NCBI RefSeq assembly: GCF_036226925.1
Contig: NZ_CP109031.1
Coordinates: 5,456,001-5,520,000, forward strand
From: Streptomyces sp. NBC_00659
GTDB lineage: Bacteria > Actinomycetota > Actinomycetes > Streptomycetales > Streptomycetaceae
DNA length: 64,000 bases
Reading direction: 5' to 3'
The position numbers were made by a program, and so were the translations under genes. Within the stretch, counting starts at the first letter, position 1. Each line of letters starts with the position of its first letter. Positions 25,921 through 35,402 of the stretch are shown one piece after another. The notes beneath the pieces are model-generated. The model did not search any database. It saw only the letters and a program-made list of their open reading frames with translations, and was not told the DNA's origin.

Positions 25921-27237
25921 ATGACTGAACTGCCTTATCCCTACGTAGCCCCAGCCTCGCAGTCGCTGTTCGACCGTGCGACGGCCGTCACACCAGGTGG
26001 CGTGAATTCTCCGGTGCGCGCCTTCCGCGCCGTGGGCGGTACGCCCCGGTTCATGGTGTCCGGTACCGGTCCGTATCTGACCGACGCCGACGGCCGTGAG
26101 TACGTCGACCTGGTCTGTTCCTGGGGTCCGATGATTCTCGGGCACTCCCGCCCCGAGGTCGTCGCCGCCGCTCAGGAGGCCGTCGCGCGCGGTACGTCCT
26201 TCGGTACGCCCGGTGAGGGGGAGGTCGTCCTCGCCGAGGAGATCGTCGCCCGCGTCGAGCCCGTCGAGCAGGTCCGGCTCGTCTCCAGCGGCACCGAGGC
26301 GACCATGTCGGCCATCCGGCTGGCCCGCGGGTTCACCCGGCGCACGAAGGTGATCAAGTTCGCCGGCTGCTACCACGGCCACGTCGACTCGCTGCTCGCC
26401 GCGGCGGGCAGCGGGGTCGCGACCTTCGCGCTGCCCGACACGCCCGGCGTCACCGGCGCCCAGGCCGCCGACACCATCGTCCTGCCCTACAACGATCTCG
26501 AAGCCGTGCAGGCCGCGTTCCACGCGCACCCGGGCGAGATCGCCTGTGTGATCACGGAGGCCTCGCCCGGCAACATGGGTGTGGTGCCGCCGGCGCCCGG
26601 TTTCAACCAGGGCCTCAAGGACGCCTGCGCGAAGAACGGCGCCCTGTACATCTCGGACGAGGTCATGACGGGCTTCCGTACGAGCCGGGCCGGCTGGTAC
26701 GGGATCGACGGTGTGCGTCCGGACCTGATGACCTTCGGCAAGGTGATGGGCGGCGGCTTCCCGGCCGCCGCGTTCGGTGGCCGCGCGGACGTGATGGCGC
26801 ACCTCGCGCCGGCCGGGCCGGTGTACCAGGCGGGCACGCTCTCGGGCAATCCCGTCGCCACCGCCGCCGGGCTCGCGCAGCTGCGGCTGCTCGACCAGGC
26901 CGCGTACGACAGGATCGACGCGGTGTCGGCGCGGATCCAGGCGCTGGTGACCGAGGCGCTCACCAAGGAGGGTGTGACCCACCGTCTGCAGAGCGCCTCC
27001 AACATGTTCTCCGTCTTCTTCACGGGACGTGAGGTGCGCGACTACGAGGACGCGAAGGCGCAGGAGTCCTTCCGCTACACCGCGTTCTTCCACTCGATGC
27101 TGGCGCAGGGTGTCTACCTGCCGCCGTCCTCGTTCGAGTCGTGGTTCGTGTCGACGGCCCATGACGACCAGGCGGTTCAGAGGATCGCCGACGCCCTTCC
27201 GGCGGCGGCGCGGGCAGCGGCGGAGGCCACGGCATGA
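25921..27237 (+). CDS. hemL: Glutamate-1-semialdehyde 2,1-aminomutase
   Basis: PLP enzyme converting glutamate-1-semialdehyde to 5-aminolevulinate in the C5 tetrapyrrole pathway. The 438 residues include [12 protein letters not shown] near the start, [38 protein letters not shown], and the PLP lysine Lys274 in [12 protein letters not shown]. The ATG at 25921 is the standard N-terminus. Its stop overlaps the next start (ATGA). hemA and hemB are not in this window; the cytochrome c maturation genes follow downstream. Confidence 0.97.
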   Translation: MTELPYPYVAPASQSLFDRATAVTPGGVNSPVRAFRAVGGTPRFMVSGTGPYLTDADGREYVDLVCSWGPMILGHSRPEVVAAAQEAVARGTSFGTPGEGEVVLAEEIVARVEPVEQVRLVSSGTEATMSAIRLARGFTRRTKVIKFAGCYHGHVDSLLAAAGSGVATFALPDTPGVTGAQAADTIVLPYNDLEAVQAAFHAHPGEIACVITEASPGNMGVVPPAPGFNQGLKDACAKNGALYISDEVMTGFRTSRAGWYGIDGVRPDLMTFGKVMGGGFPAAAFGGRADVMAHLAPAGPVYQAGTLSGNPVATAAGLAQLRLLDQAAYDRIDAVSARIQALVTEALTKEGVTHRLQSASNMFSVFFTGREVRDYEDAKAQESFRYTAFFHSMLAQGVYLPPSSFESWFVSTAHDDQAVQRIADALPAAARAAAEATA

Positions 27238-27935
27238 GCGGGACCAGCGACAAGAACGGCGCGGGGGACATCACCGTCGTCCACCTGATGCGGCACGGCG
27301 AGGTCGCCAACCCGGACGGGGTGCTCTACGGGCGGCTGCCCGGGTACCACCTGTCCGAGCTCGGGCGGCAGATGGCCGACCGGGTGGCCGAGCACCTCGG
27401 CTCGCGCGATGTCACGCATGTCGTGGCCTCGCCGCTGGAACGGGCGCAGGAGACGGCCACGCCGATCGCGAAGGCCCACGGGATCGACCTGGCGACGGAC
27501 GGGCGGCTCATCGAGGCCGACAACGTCTTCCAGGGCAAGACCTTCGGGGTCGGGGACGGCGCGCTGCGGCGGCCGGAGAACTGGAAGCACCTGGTCAACC
27601 CCTTCAAGCCGTCCTGGGGCGAGCCGTACGTGGACCAGGTCGTCCGCATGATGGGTGCGCTGGACGCCGCCAAGGACGCCGCACGCGGCCACGAGGCGGT
27701 GCTGGTGAGTCATCAGCTGCCGATCTGGATCGTCCGCAGCTACGCGGAGAAGCGGCGGCTGTGGCACGACCCGCGCAAGCGGCAGTGCACCCTGGCGTCC
27801 CTGACCACCTTCACCTACCGCGGCGACAAGATCGTGTCCGTGGGCTACACGGAGCCCGCGCGCGATCTGGTGCCGGCTCATCTCCTCGCGGGCGCCAAGC
27901 CGGTGAAGGGCAAGGACAAGGCATTCGGGGCCTGA
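27234..27935 (+). CDS. Histidine phosphatase family protein
   Basis: 233 residues of phosphoglycerate-mutase-like type. The catalytic RHG triad is at 20-22 (LMRHGEVAN), with second-half [10 protein letters not shown] (phosphate-binding Arg) and LVSHQLPIW (second His). The substrate is unknown. It is translationally coupled to hemL by a four-base overlap, an arrangement I recall as conserved in Streptomyces. A C-terminal Lys/Gly tail of about 20 residues looks disordered. Confidence 0.9.
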   Translation: MSGTSDKNGAGDITVVHLMRHGEVANPDGVLYGRLPGYHLSELGRQMADRVAEHLGSRDVTHVVASPLERAQETATPIAKAHGIDLATDGRLIEADNVFQGKTFGVGDGALRRPENWKHLVNPFKPSWGEPYVDQVVRMMGALDAAKDAARGHEAVLVSHQLPIWIVRSYAEKRRLWHDPRKRQCTLASLTTFTYRGDKIVSVGYTEPARDLVPAHLLAGAKPVKGKDKAFGA

Positions 27936-28027
27936 CGGTCGAAAGCGAAGAGTCGGGCCAAATGGGCGTATCTTCGTAAAATCACATAAATCTGCGCGCG
28001 TTAAAGGGAACCCGCGACTTCATCGCG

Positions 28028-28066
28028 CCCTCTCATGGGATACAAGCTGAGAGTCAGCTGAGAGGG
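28028..28066 (+). promoter_or_regulatory. Inverted and direct repeats in deacetylase leader
   Basis: CCCTCTCA (28028-28035) pairs with TGAGAGGG (28059-28066). Inside it, AGCTGAGAG occurs twice exactly 11 bases apart (28045, 28056), one helical turn. Either a stem-loop in the leader or a two-site operator, about 20 bases before the ATG. The 27940-28010 stretch just upstream is unusually AT-rich and probably holds the promoter. Confidence 0.5.
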
Positions 28067-28086
28067 TGCGATGAAAAGAGGACCGT

Positions 28087-29349
28087 ATGCGCGACGTCAG
28101 CCGAAGGGGAATGATCGGCCTCGGTGCGGGTGCGGCGACCGCGCTCGGACTCGCCGCGTGCGGTACGACCTCGGGCAAGGAGGCCAAGCGGCGTCCTGAC
28201 CCTTCACCCACCGGCGGCCCCGGCCGTCCGGGCGCCCCGAAGAAGCCGGCCGTACGTCTCATCGGCGACGGGTCCACCGCCTACACCGGCAAGCAGCCGC
28301 GCCAGCCGCTGGCTCCCGTGCCGCTCGAACCCGGCGAGACCCCGCCGCAGTTCGTGGTCTTCTCCTGGGACGGAGCCGGAGAGGTCGGCACGGGCCTCTT
28401 CGACCGCTTCCTCCGGCTCGCCAGGGAGAACGACGCGCACATGACGTTCTTCCTCTCCGGGCTGTATCTCCTGCCCGAGTCGAAGAAGCGTCTCTACGAC
28501 CCGCCGAACAACCCCCGCGGCGCCTCGGACATCGGCTATCTGAGCGACGATCACGTCCGCTCCACCCTGAAGCTGGTCCGTCAGGCCTGGCTCGACGGCC
28601 ACGAGATCGGCACCCACTTCAACGGCCACTTCTGCGGCGGCTCCGGCTCGGTCGGCAACTGGACGTCCCGGCAGTGGGCCAGCGAGATCGAGCAGGCCAA
28701 GTCCTTCGTCACCGAGTGGCGCACCAACACGGGCTGGACCGACCTGCCCCCGCTGCCCTTCGACTACGAGAAGGAGCTCATCGGCGCCCGCACCCCGTGC
28801 CTGCTCGGCCAGAACAGCCTGCTGCCCGCCGTCAAGGAGCTCGGCTGGCGCTACGACGCCTCCTCGCCCGGCGGTGTCCAGCGCTGGCCGCAGAAGAAGG
28901 AAGGGCTGTGGGACCTGCCCCTGCAGGCGATGCCCTTCCCCGGGCACCGCTTCGAGGTCCTCTCGATGGACTACAACATCCTCGCCAACCAGTCGGTCGC
29001 CACCACCCGCGCGCCCTCGTACAACTACCCGGGCTGGCGCACACAGGCCTCCGCGTCGTACGTGGCGGGATTCAAGCGGGCATTCGAGACGAACCGGGCG
29101 CCCTTCTTCATCGGCAACCACTTCGAGGAGTGGAACGGCGGCATCTACATGGACGCCGTCGAGCACGTCTTCACCCACATCGCACGGGAGAAGCAGAAGG
29201 GCTCCGACGTGCGCATGGTCTCCTTCCGGCAGTTCGTGGACTGGCTGGACGTCCAGCGGCCCGAGGTGCTGGCGAAGCTCCAGGCCATGGACGTGTCCGA
29301 GGAGCCCACCGGCGGCTGGCACCGCTACCTTCGGGGACATGCCGCCTGA
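28087..29349 (+). CDS. Polysaccharide-deacetylase-like lipoprotein
   Basis: 420 residues. The twin-arginine-like SRRGMIGLG, a hydrophobic stretch and lipobox LAAC (Cys25) predict Tat or Sec export and lipidation. After a Pro-rich linker the CE4-like domain shows FSWDGAGEVG (candidate metal Asp) and GHEIGTHFNGH (HxxxH-type metal ligands). Expected to remove N-acetyl groups from a cell-surface sugar polymer, though the domain is divergent and the catalytic set should be checked. ATG 28087 follows AGAGGA. It lies between hemL and the resA-type genes. Confidence 0.8.
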   Translation: MRDVSRRGMIGLGAGAATALGLAACGTTSGKEAKRRPDPSPTGGPGRPGAPKKPAVRLIGDGSTAYTGKQPRQPLAPVPLEPGETPPQFVVFSWDGAGEVGTGLFDRFLRLARENDAHMTFFLSGLYLLPESKKRLYDPPNNPRGASDIGYLSDDHVRSTLKLVRQAWLDGHEIGTHFNGHFCGGSGSVGNWTSRQWASEIEQAKSFVTEWRTNTGWTDLPPLPFDYEKELIGARTPCLLGQNSLLPAVKELGWRYDASSPGGVQRWPQKKEGLWDLPLQAMPFPGHRFEVLSMDYNILANQSVATTRAPSYNYPGWRTQASASYVAGFKRAFETNRAPFFIGNHFEEWNGGIYMDAVEHVFTHIAREKQKGSDVRMVSFRQFVDWLDVQRPEVLAKLQAMDVSEEPTGGWHRYLRGHAA

Positions 29350-29415
29350 AATGCGGGTTTCCACCCGCAAGGGGGGTGCGGAAGATCCCCGAATCGGGCA
29401 TGCGAAACTTTTCAC

Positions 29416-30033
29416 ATGAGTGCCGCCTGCCGCGCAGACCAGCGCCCGAACCGCCCCCGCGCCGCCCTGTATGCCGCGGGGGCCGCCGTCGCCGCGCTCG
29501 TGCTGTCCGCGTGCACCTCCGGCGGTACCTCCGGCGGTGCGGGCAACAGCAACTTCGTCCCCGGCAAGAACGGCATCTCCACCGTCGCCAAGGGGTCCAG
29601 GGACGCCGCCCCGGACCTCTCCGGCAAGACCGTCGACGGCAAGCGGCTCGACATCGCGGACTACAAGGGCAAGGTCGTCGTCCTCAACGTGTGGGGATCC
29701 TGGTGCCCGCCGTGCCGCGCCGAGACGCCGAACCTCGTCAAGGTCGCCAAGGAGACCGCCGCCCAGGGCGTGCAGTTCGTCGGCATCAACACCCGTGACC
29801 CCAGCACCTCCCCGGCCAGGGCCTTCGAGGAGCAGCAGGGCGTCCCGTACCCCAGCCTGTACGACCCGACGGGCAAGCTGATGCTCCGCTTCAAGAAGGG
29901 CACGCTCAACCCGCAGACGATCCCCTCCACGATCATCATCGACCGGGACGGGAAGATCGCGGCCCGCACGCTCCAGGCGCTCAGCAAGGACAAGCTGCAC
30001 GAGATGCTCGACCCCGTTCTCGCGGAGAAGTGA
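29416..30033 (+). CDS. resA: Membrane-anchored thioredoxin-like protein (ResA/TlpA type)
   Basis: 205 residues. A signal with lipobox LSAC (Cys33) is followed by a Gly/Ser linker and a TlpA-like domain with active site WCPPC at 96-100 and cis-Pro segment TIPSTIIIDRDG. It reduces the haem-binding cysteines of apocytochrome c outside the membrane, taking electrons from CcdA. First of four overlapping or closely spaced genes (resA-ccdA-resB-ccsB), the system II cytochrome c maturation set. Its TGA overlaps the next GTG. Confidence 0.92.
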   Translation: MSAACRADQRPNRPRAALYAAGAAVAALVLSACTSGGTSGGAGNSNFVPGKNGISTVAKGSRDAAPDLSGKTVDGKRLDIADYKGKVVVLNVWGSWCPPCRAETPNLVKVAKETAAQGVQFVGINTRDPSTSPARAFEEQQGVPYPSLYDPTGKLMLRFKKGTLNPQTIPSTIIIDRDGKIAARTLQALSKDKLHEMLDPVLAEK

Positions 30034-30821
30034 CCGACGTGTCCCTTCTCCAGACGTCCACGCACCTCGCCGCCTCGACCGGCATGAACACCACGGTCTA
30101 CAGCGGCGCCCTGCTGCTCGCGCTGCCCATCGCCGTGCTCGGCGGGCTCGTCTCCTTCTTCTCGCCCTGCGTCCTGCCGCTCGTACCCGGCTATCTGTCG
30201 TACGTCACCGGGGTCAGCGGCACGGACCTGGCCGAGGCCAGACGGGGGCGGATGGTTGCGGGGGCCAGTCTGTTCGTGCTCGGCTTCACCGTCGTGTTCG
30301 TCTCCGGCGGGGCGCTGTTCGGATACTTCGGCTCGACGCTGCACGAGTACAACGGCATCCTCAGCAAGATCCTCGGCGCGCTGATGATCGCGATGGGCGT
30401 GTTCTTCATGGGGCTGATGCCCTGGCTCACCCAGCGCGAGTTCCGCTTCCACCGGAGGCCGGTGACCGGGCTCGCCGGGGCGCCGATACTGGGCGCGCTC
30501 TTCGGCATCGGCTGGACGCCGTGTCTGGGCCCGACACTCACCTCCGTCAACATGCTCTCCATGGACCAGGCGAGCGCCGGGCGCGGGGCCATACTGACCG
30601 TCGCGTACTGCCTCGGTCTGGGAGTGCCCTTCGTGCTCGCGGCGGTCGCCTTCCGCAAGGCGCTCGGCGCGTTCGGCTGGGTGAAGCGTCACTACACCTG
30701 GGTGATGCGGATCGGTGGCGGAATGATGATCGTGACCGGCCTGCTCCTGCTCACCGGTGCCTGGGACGGCATCGTGCAGCAGGCGCAGACCTGGTCCGAC
30801 GGCTTCACGGTAGGGATCTGA
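30030..30821 (+). CDS. ccdA: Cytochrome c biogenesis thiol-disulfide carrier
   Basis: 263 residues with six hydrophobic helices. The electron-carrying cysteines are in SFFSPCVLPLVPGY (Cys47) and GWTPCLGPTL (Cys165). It moves reducing power across the membrane from cytoplasmic thioredoxin to the ResA-like protein. The GTG at 30030 overlaps the resA stop; GTG 30039 and ATG 30084 are possible later starts. Confidence 0.93.
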   Translation: MTDVSLLQTSTHLAASTGMNTTVYSGALLLALPIAVLGGLVSFFSPCVLPLVPGYLSYVTGVSGTDLAEARRGRMVAGASLFVLGFTVVFVSGGALFGYFGSTLHEYNGILSKILGALMIAMGVFFMGLMPWLTQREFRFHRRPVTGLAGAPILGALFGIGWTPCLGPTLTSVNMLSMDQASAGRGAILTVAYCLGLGVPFVLAAVAFRKALGAFGWVKRHYTWVMRIGGGMMIVTGLLLLTGAWDGIVQQAQTWSDGFTVGI

Positions 30822-30824
30822 CCC

Positions 30825-32663
30825 ATGAGCACGACCGACACCGGCAACACGTCCGAGTCCGCCGCGACGCCGGAGGACGACGGCACGCCGGACCCGGCGA
30901 GCACCAAGCGGCACATCGGGGTGAGCGCCGACGGCGAACTCGGCGAGGCCGGGTCGCAGTTGTCCACCGCGCCCGTGGAGACGGCGGTGCCCGGCTCCTT
31001 CGGCGGCGCGCGCACCCCCGGCGCCCTGGGACGGATCGCCTGGACCGGCCGCGAGGTCACCGGCTGGGTCCGCTGGATCTGGCGCCAGCTCACGTCGATG
31101 CGGGTCGCGCTGATCCTGCTCTTCCTGCTGTCGCTCGGCGCCATCCCCGGATCGCTGATCCCGCAGTCCGGCACCGACGCGGCGAAGGTGCAGGAGTTCA
31201 AGGACGCGCACAGTGCGCTCGGTCCGCTCTACGACCGGCTGGGCCTGTTCCACGTGTACAGCTCGGTGTGGTTCTCCGCGATCTACATCCTGCTGTTCGT
31301 CTCGCTCATCGGCTGCATCGTGCCCCGCACCTGGCAGTTCGTCGGACAGCTGCGCGGCCGTCCGCCGGGCGCCCCGAGGCGGCTGACCCGGCTGCCCGCG
31401 TACACGACCTGGCGCACCGCGGCGGAGCCCGAGCAGGTCCGCGAGATCGCGCTGAAGGTGCTCAGGCAGAAGCGGTTCCGGGCGCACGTCGACAAGGACG
31501 CCGTCGCCGCCGAGAAGGGCTACCTCCGCGAGACCGGCAACCTGCTCTTCCACATCGCGCTGATCGTGATGCTCGTCGCCTTCGCCTGGGGCCAGCTCTT
31601 CAAGTCCGAGGGCGACAAGCTGATCGTCGAGGGCGACGGCTTCTCCAACACGCTCCTGTCCTACGACGACTTCAAGTCCGGCAACCTCTTCAGCACCGAC
31701 GACCTGACACCGTTCAGCTTCGACCTGAAGAACTTCACCGGCACCTACGAGCGGACCGGCCCCAACAAGGGCACCCCTCGCACCTACCAGGCGGCGATCA
31801 CCTACAGCGAGGGCGCCTACGGCAAGGAGCGCAGCACCGTCGTCAAGGTCAACGAGCCGCTCGTGATCGGCGACACGAAGGTCTATCTGACCGCCCACGG
31901 CTACGCGCCCACCGTGACCGTCCGCGACGGCAAGGGCGACGTCGTCTTCCACAATGCCGTGCCCCTGCTGCCGCTGGACTCCAACGTCACCTCGCAGGGC
32001 GCCGTCAAGGTCATGGACGGATACAGGAACGCGCAGGGCAAGAGCGAACAGCTCGGCTTCTCCGCCTTCTTCGTGCCGACCTTCGCCGGGGCGGGCAAGG
32101 GCGACATGTTCTCCCAGTTCCCCGCGCTCGACTACCCGGTGCTCGCGCTGAGCGGCTTCCACGGCAGCCTCGGGGTCGACGCGGGCCTCCCGCAGAACGT
32201 GTACCAGCTCGAGACCGCCCACATGAAGCAGTTCAAGGATGCCAAGGGCGAGATCCTCAAGTCGCGACTGCGGCCCGGCGAGACGATGAAGCTGCCGGAC
32301 GGCGCCGGTTCGATCACCTTCGACAAGGACATCAAGGAGTGGGCGAACTTCCAGGTCACCCAGCAGCCCGGCAGTGACTGGGCGCTGGCCGGGGCGTTCG
32401 CCGCGATCCTCGGACTCGCCGGTTCGCTGTTCATCCAGCGCCGCCGCGTCTGGGTGCGGGCGACCACCGGCGACGACGGTGTCACCGTCGTCGAGATGGC
32501 CGGGCTCGGCCGCAGCGAGTCCGCGAAGCTTCCCGAGGAGCTCGGCGACCTGGCCGCGCTCGTGCACGAACAGGCACCCACCAAGCCCGACGAAGACGCG
32601 GCACCCACCGACGCCGACGCCGAACCCCCCGTACCCGCCGCTGAAGGGTCCAAGAAGCAGTGA
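30825..32663 (+). CDS. resB: Cytochrome c biogenesis protein ResB
   Basis: 612 residues. A 90-residue cytoplasmic N-terminus precedes three clustered helices (for example MRVALILLFLLSLGAIPGSLIPQ and VWFSAIYILLFVSLIGCIVPR). A large extracytoplasmic domain, a fourth helix (WALAGAFAAILGLAGSLFI) and an acidic tail follow. It partners CcsA/CcsB in haem delivery and ligation to apocytochrome c. It is three bases from ccdA, and its stop overlaps the ccsB start. Confidence 0.93.
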   Translation: MSTTDTGNTSESAATPEDDGTPDPASTKRHIGVSADGELGEAGSQLSTAPVETAVPGSFGGARTPGALGRIAWTGREVTGWVRWIWRQLTSMRVALILLFLLSLGAIPGSLIPQSGTDAAKVQEFKDAHSALGPLYDRLGLFHVYSSVWFSAIYILLFVSLIGCIVPRTWQFVGQLRGRPPGAPRRLTRLPAYTTWRTAAEPEQVREIALKVLRQKRFRAHVDKDAVAAEKGYLRETGNLLFHIALIVMLVAFAWGQLFKSEGDKLIVEGDGFSNTLLSYDDFKSGNLFSTDDLTPFSFDLKNFTGTYERTGPNKGTPRTYQAAITYSEGAYGKERSTVVKVNEPLVIGDTKVYLTAHGYAPTVTVRDGKGDVVFHNAVPLLPLDSNVTSQGAVKVMDGYRNAQGKSEQLGFSAFFVPTFAGAGKGDMFSQFPALDYPVLALSGFHGSLGVDAGLPQNVYQLETAHMKQFKDAKGEILKSRLRPGETMKLPDGAGSITFDKDIKEWANFQVTQQPGSDWALAGAFAAILGLAGSLFIQRRRVWVRATTGDDGVTVVEMAGLGRSESAKLPEELGDLAALVHEQAPTKPDEDAAPTDADAEPPVPAAEGSKKQ

Positions 32664-33778
32664 CGCTCGCCACCGCACACGACCTGGGCGCCGTGACCGA
32701 ACTGGCCACCGCGACCAACGAACACCTCGCCAACATCAGCAACACGCTGATCTACTCCGCGATGGCCGTCTACACCCTGGCCTTCTTCGCCTTCATCGCC
32801 GAGTGGCTCTTCGGCAGCCGCAGCAAGGTCTCCCGCACCGCGAGCGCGCTCACCGCGGACGGCGCGAAGGCGGCCGCGGCCCCCGAGGTCACCGTGCGCA
32901 AGGCCGGCGGGACCACCGTGCTGGAGCGGCCGAAGGTCGTCACCCGGTCCGCGGCGGGCGCGCGGGACGTGCCCGACGGGCCCGGCGCGCACGGCGGGGA
33001 CGAGCAGGGCGACCTCTACGGGCGGATCGCCGTCTCCCTCAGCGTGCTGGCCTGGGGCGTGGAGGCGGCCGGAGTGCTCGCCCGCGCCATGTCGGTGCGG
33101 CGTGCCCCCTGGGGCAACATGTACGAGTTCAACATCACCTTCTCCACCGTCGCCGTCGGGGTCTTCCTCGTCCTGCTCGCGCTGAAGAAGAACGTCCGCT
33201 GGCTCGGCCTCCCGCTGATCACCACGGTCCTGCTCGACCTCGGTCTCGCGGTCACCGTCCTGTACACCGCGAGCGACCAGCTGGTCCCCGCGCTGCACTC
33301 GTACTGGCTGTACATCCACGTCTCGACCGCGATCCTGTGCGGCGCCGTCTTCTACGTGGGCGCCGTCGGCACCGTGCTGTACCTCTTCAAGGACTCCTAC
33401 GAGAACAAGCTGGAGAACGGCGGAAAGCCCGGCCGGTTCGCCACCTCCGTCATGGAGCGGCTGCCCGCCTCGGCCTCGCTCGACAAGTTCTCCTACCGCG
33501 TGAACGCCGCCGTCTTCCCGCTGTGGACCTTCACGATCATCGCGGGCGCGATCTGGGCGGGCGACGCCTGGGGCCGCTACTGGGGCTGGGACCCCAAGGA
33601 GACCTGGGCGTTCATCACCTGGGTCGCCTACGCCTGCCACCTGCACGCGCGGGCCACGGCCGGATGGAAGGGCCGCAAGGCCGCCTACATCGCCCTGGTC
33701 GCCTTCGGCTGCTGGCTGTTCAACTACTACGGCGTCAACATCTTCGTCAGCGGCAAGCACTCCTACGCGGGAGTCTGA
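32660..33778 (+). CDS. ccsB: Cytochrome c haem lyase subunit CcsB/CcsA
   Basis: 372 residues with about eight helices. The haem-handling WWD-type motif is WGWDPKETW (Trp308 onward), and conserved His residues lie in flanking loops (for example LHSYWLYIHVSTAIL and CHLHARAT). With ResB it exports haem and attaches it to apocytochrome c. GTG at 32660 overlaps the resB stop. Last gene of the operon; a hairpin follows. Confidence 0.94.
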   Translation: MTLATAHDLGAVTELATATNEHLANISNTLIYSAMAVYTLAFFAFIAEWLFGSRSKVSRTASALTADGAKAAAAPEVTVRKAGGTTVLERPKVVTRSAAGARDVPDGPGAHGGDEQGDLYGRIAVSLSVLAWGVEAAGVLARAMSVRRAPWGNMYEFNITFSTVAVGVFLVLLALKKNVRWLGLPLITTVLLDLGLAVTVLYTASDQLVPALHSYWLYIHVSTAILCGAVFYVGAVGTVLYLFKDSYENKLENGGKPGRFATSVMERLPASASLDKFSYRVNAAVFPLWTFTIIAGAIWAGDAWGRYWGWDPKETWAFITWVAYACHLHARATAGWKGRKAAYIALVAFGCWLFNYYGVNIFVSGKHSYAGV

Positions 33779-33796
33779 CCCGCCCGGACGCGATAC

Positions 33797-33834
33797 GGCC
33801 GGCCCCGGTGACCTGTGTGTCACTGAGGCCGGCC
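33797..33834 (+). terminator. Terminator after ccsB
   Basis: Outer arms GGCCGGCC (33797-33804 and 33827-33834) enclose a further GTGAC/GTCAC pairing. Located 19 bases after the ccsB stop and before the convergent binding-protein gene. Confidence 0.75.
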
Positions 33835-33857
33835 TTCGTCGTATGCGCGGCCGACGG

Positions 33858-35402
33858 CTAGGACGGCGGCAGGCACTGGGCAGCCGGTGGCCTGCCGTCC
33901 GGCCAGGCGATCTTCACGAAGCGGGCGCGGCTGTCGTGGGTCAGCTCCACGATCGGCACGGCCTTGTCGTACGGATTCCCGTGGACGTCCAGGCAGATCC
34001 ACCCGCTCGCCCCGTTCACCCGGAGCTGGGCGCCCTTGACCTGGGGCCACTGGAGGCCGACGTCCGCGAGTGCGGGGATCCGCCCGGTCGGCGAGGCCCC
34101 GCGGATACCGCGCACCGCGAGCCGCATGGCGTCGTACGCGATGATCAGCTGGCCGTCGTCGAGGGCCACCGGGCCGATGGGGCCGACCGGCTCCCGCACG
34201 GCGTCGGCCAGGAGCCGCCCGAGCACCTTCGCGTCGGCCGCGCTGCCGCCGGTCCGCGCGCCGTCCTTCGGCCAGGCGTCCGGATGGGCGAGGGCCGTGT
34301 AGCGCACGGTCAGCAGCGGGTCCTTCAGAGCGGCCGGGTCGAGGTCCTTGTCACCCGCGAGGTACGAGCCCTCGTCGCCGGTGAGTACGGTGAAGCGGCG
34401 GTCGGAGCAGCCCCGGGCGCCCAGCGCGTTGATGAACTGCCGCAACTGGGTGTGCCGGCCGGCGAACAGGACGGTGTTCGTGGTCTTCGGCGTGTTGCAC
34501 AGGATGTTGGCGATCTGCGCGAAGACGTTGGCGGTGCTGCCCTCCTTGCTGCGGTCGGCGGGCGGCGTGAACGGCTGGGCCTCGGAGCGCGCGCCCTTGA
34601 GCATCTTCTCGAACGAGGCCTGGAGCGTGCGCGTGTAGGGGTCGCCGGTCCGGTCGTAGACCAGGAAGGCGTTGACCGCCGACACCTTGGCGAAGGAGGC
34701 GAGGGCGCGCGCCTCGTCGGTGTTGGTGGGGGAGACACGGGCGAGCCCCGGGAAGGGGTCCTTGCCGCCCTGCCCGTTGGCGAGGCTGTCGGCGGTGATC
34801 GAACTCCCTATCACCGGGATGCCCCGCCGGGTGAGCTCCGCGACCGCCTTCTTGTTGTTGTCGGTGCTCACCCCGACCCCGGTGACCGCGCGCAGCCGGT
34901 CCGGGCCCTTGGCCATCCGGTCGAGCTGGTCGACGGTGTGCCGCCAGGAGGCGCCGGTGGCACCGGGGTTGGCGAGCACGAGCCGTATCTTCGGCTTCAG
35001 CCCGGTCGTGTCGTGGTTGGCCTGGTACTGCGCCAGGTAGGCGCCCTGGAGTTCGTGAAGGACGTCGGCGAGGTTGTCGGCGTCGGTCGCGGTGAAGGGT
35101 TCGAGCAGGGCGACGGTGACGTAACTGCCGTGAGCCAGACGGTGGTTCTCGCGGTCGATCGCCCGCACGGTCTCGGTGAACCGCGACCGCCCGAAGGTGT
35201 ACGCCGTCCAGGAGACGCCCACGCACTCGTCACCGTCCTTCGGCTGGACGACCCCCGGCGCGCACGACCGGTCCACCTTCGCCGCCGTCATGCCGCCCCA
35301 GACACCGAGGCCCACGAGGGCGGCGGCGAGGGTCAGCGCGACATACCTGCGGAAACGAATCTCCCAGATGTCCTCGCGCAGCCACACCCATAAGCGAGCC
35401 AT
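33858..35402 (-). CDS. Membrane-anchored type 1 periplasmic-binding-like protein
   Basis: 514 residues. Positively charged N-terminus (LREDIWEIRFRRY), one signal-anchor helix (about 20-42), then an extracytoplasmic domain like the branched-chain amino acid or amide receptors: two lobes with IRLVLANPGATG, RGIPVIGSSITADSLA, ARVSPTNTDEARALASF, NAFLVYDRTGDPYTR and TVLFAGRHTQLRQFI. No lipobox, and no permease genes nearby, so transport is unlikely; a sensory role is inferred. ATG 35402 shares a base with the TGA of the upstream ATPase gene (TGATG), implying coupled translation. Confidence 0.8.
   Translation of the reverse strand: MARLWVWLREDIWEIRFRRYVALTLAAALVGLGVWGGMTAAKVDRSCAPGVVQPKDGDECVGVSWTAYTFGRSRFTETVRAIDRENHRLAHGSYVTVALLEPFTATDADNLADVLHELQGAYLAQYQANHDTTGLKPKIRLVLANPGATGASWRHTVDQLDRMAKGPDRLRAVTGVGVSTDNNKKAVAELTRRGIPVIGSSITADSLANGQGGKDPFPGLARVSPTNTDEARALASFAKVSAVNAFLVYDRTGDPYTRTLQASFEKMLKGARSEAQPFTPPADRSKEGSTANVFAQIANILCNTPKTTNTVLFAGRHTQLRQFINALGARGCSDRRFTVLTGDEGSYLAGDKDLDPAALKDPLLTVRYTALAHPDAWPKDGARTGGSAADAKVLGRLLADAVREPVGPIGPVALDDGQLIIAYDAMRLAVRGIRGASPTGRIPALADVGLQWPQVKGAQLRVNGASGWICLDVHGNPYDKAVPIVELTHDSRARFVKIAWPDGRPPAAQCLPPS

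Noticed and set aside
29661..32678. Minus-strand open frame of about 1000 codons opposite resA-ccdA-resB
   Set aside because: The plus strand encodes recognisable cytochrome c maturation proteins; the antisense translation is compositional noise.
33858..35402. Substrate-binding protein of a branched-chain amino acid ABC transporter
   Set aside because: No permease or ATPase of the LIV type nearby, no lipobox, and the partner ATPase is not of ABC type (no LSGGQ-like signature).
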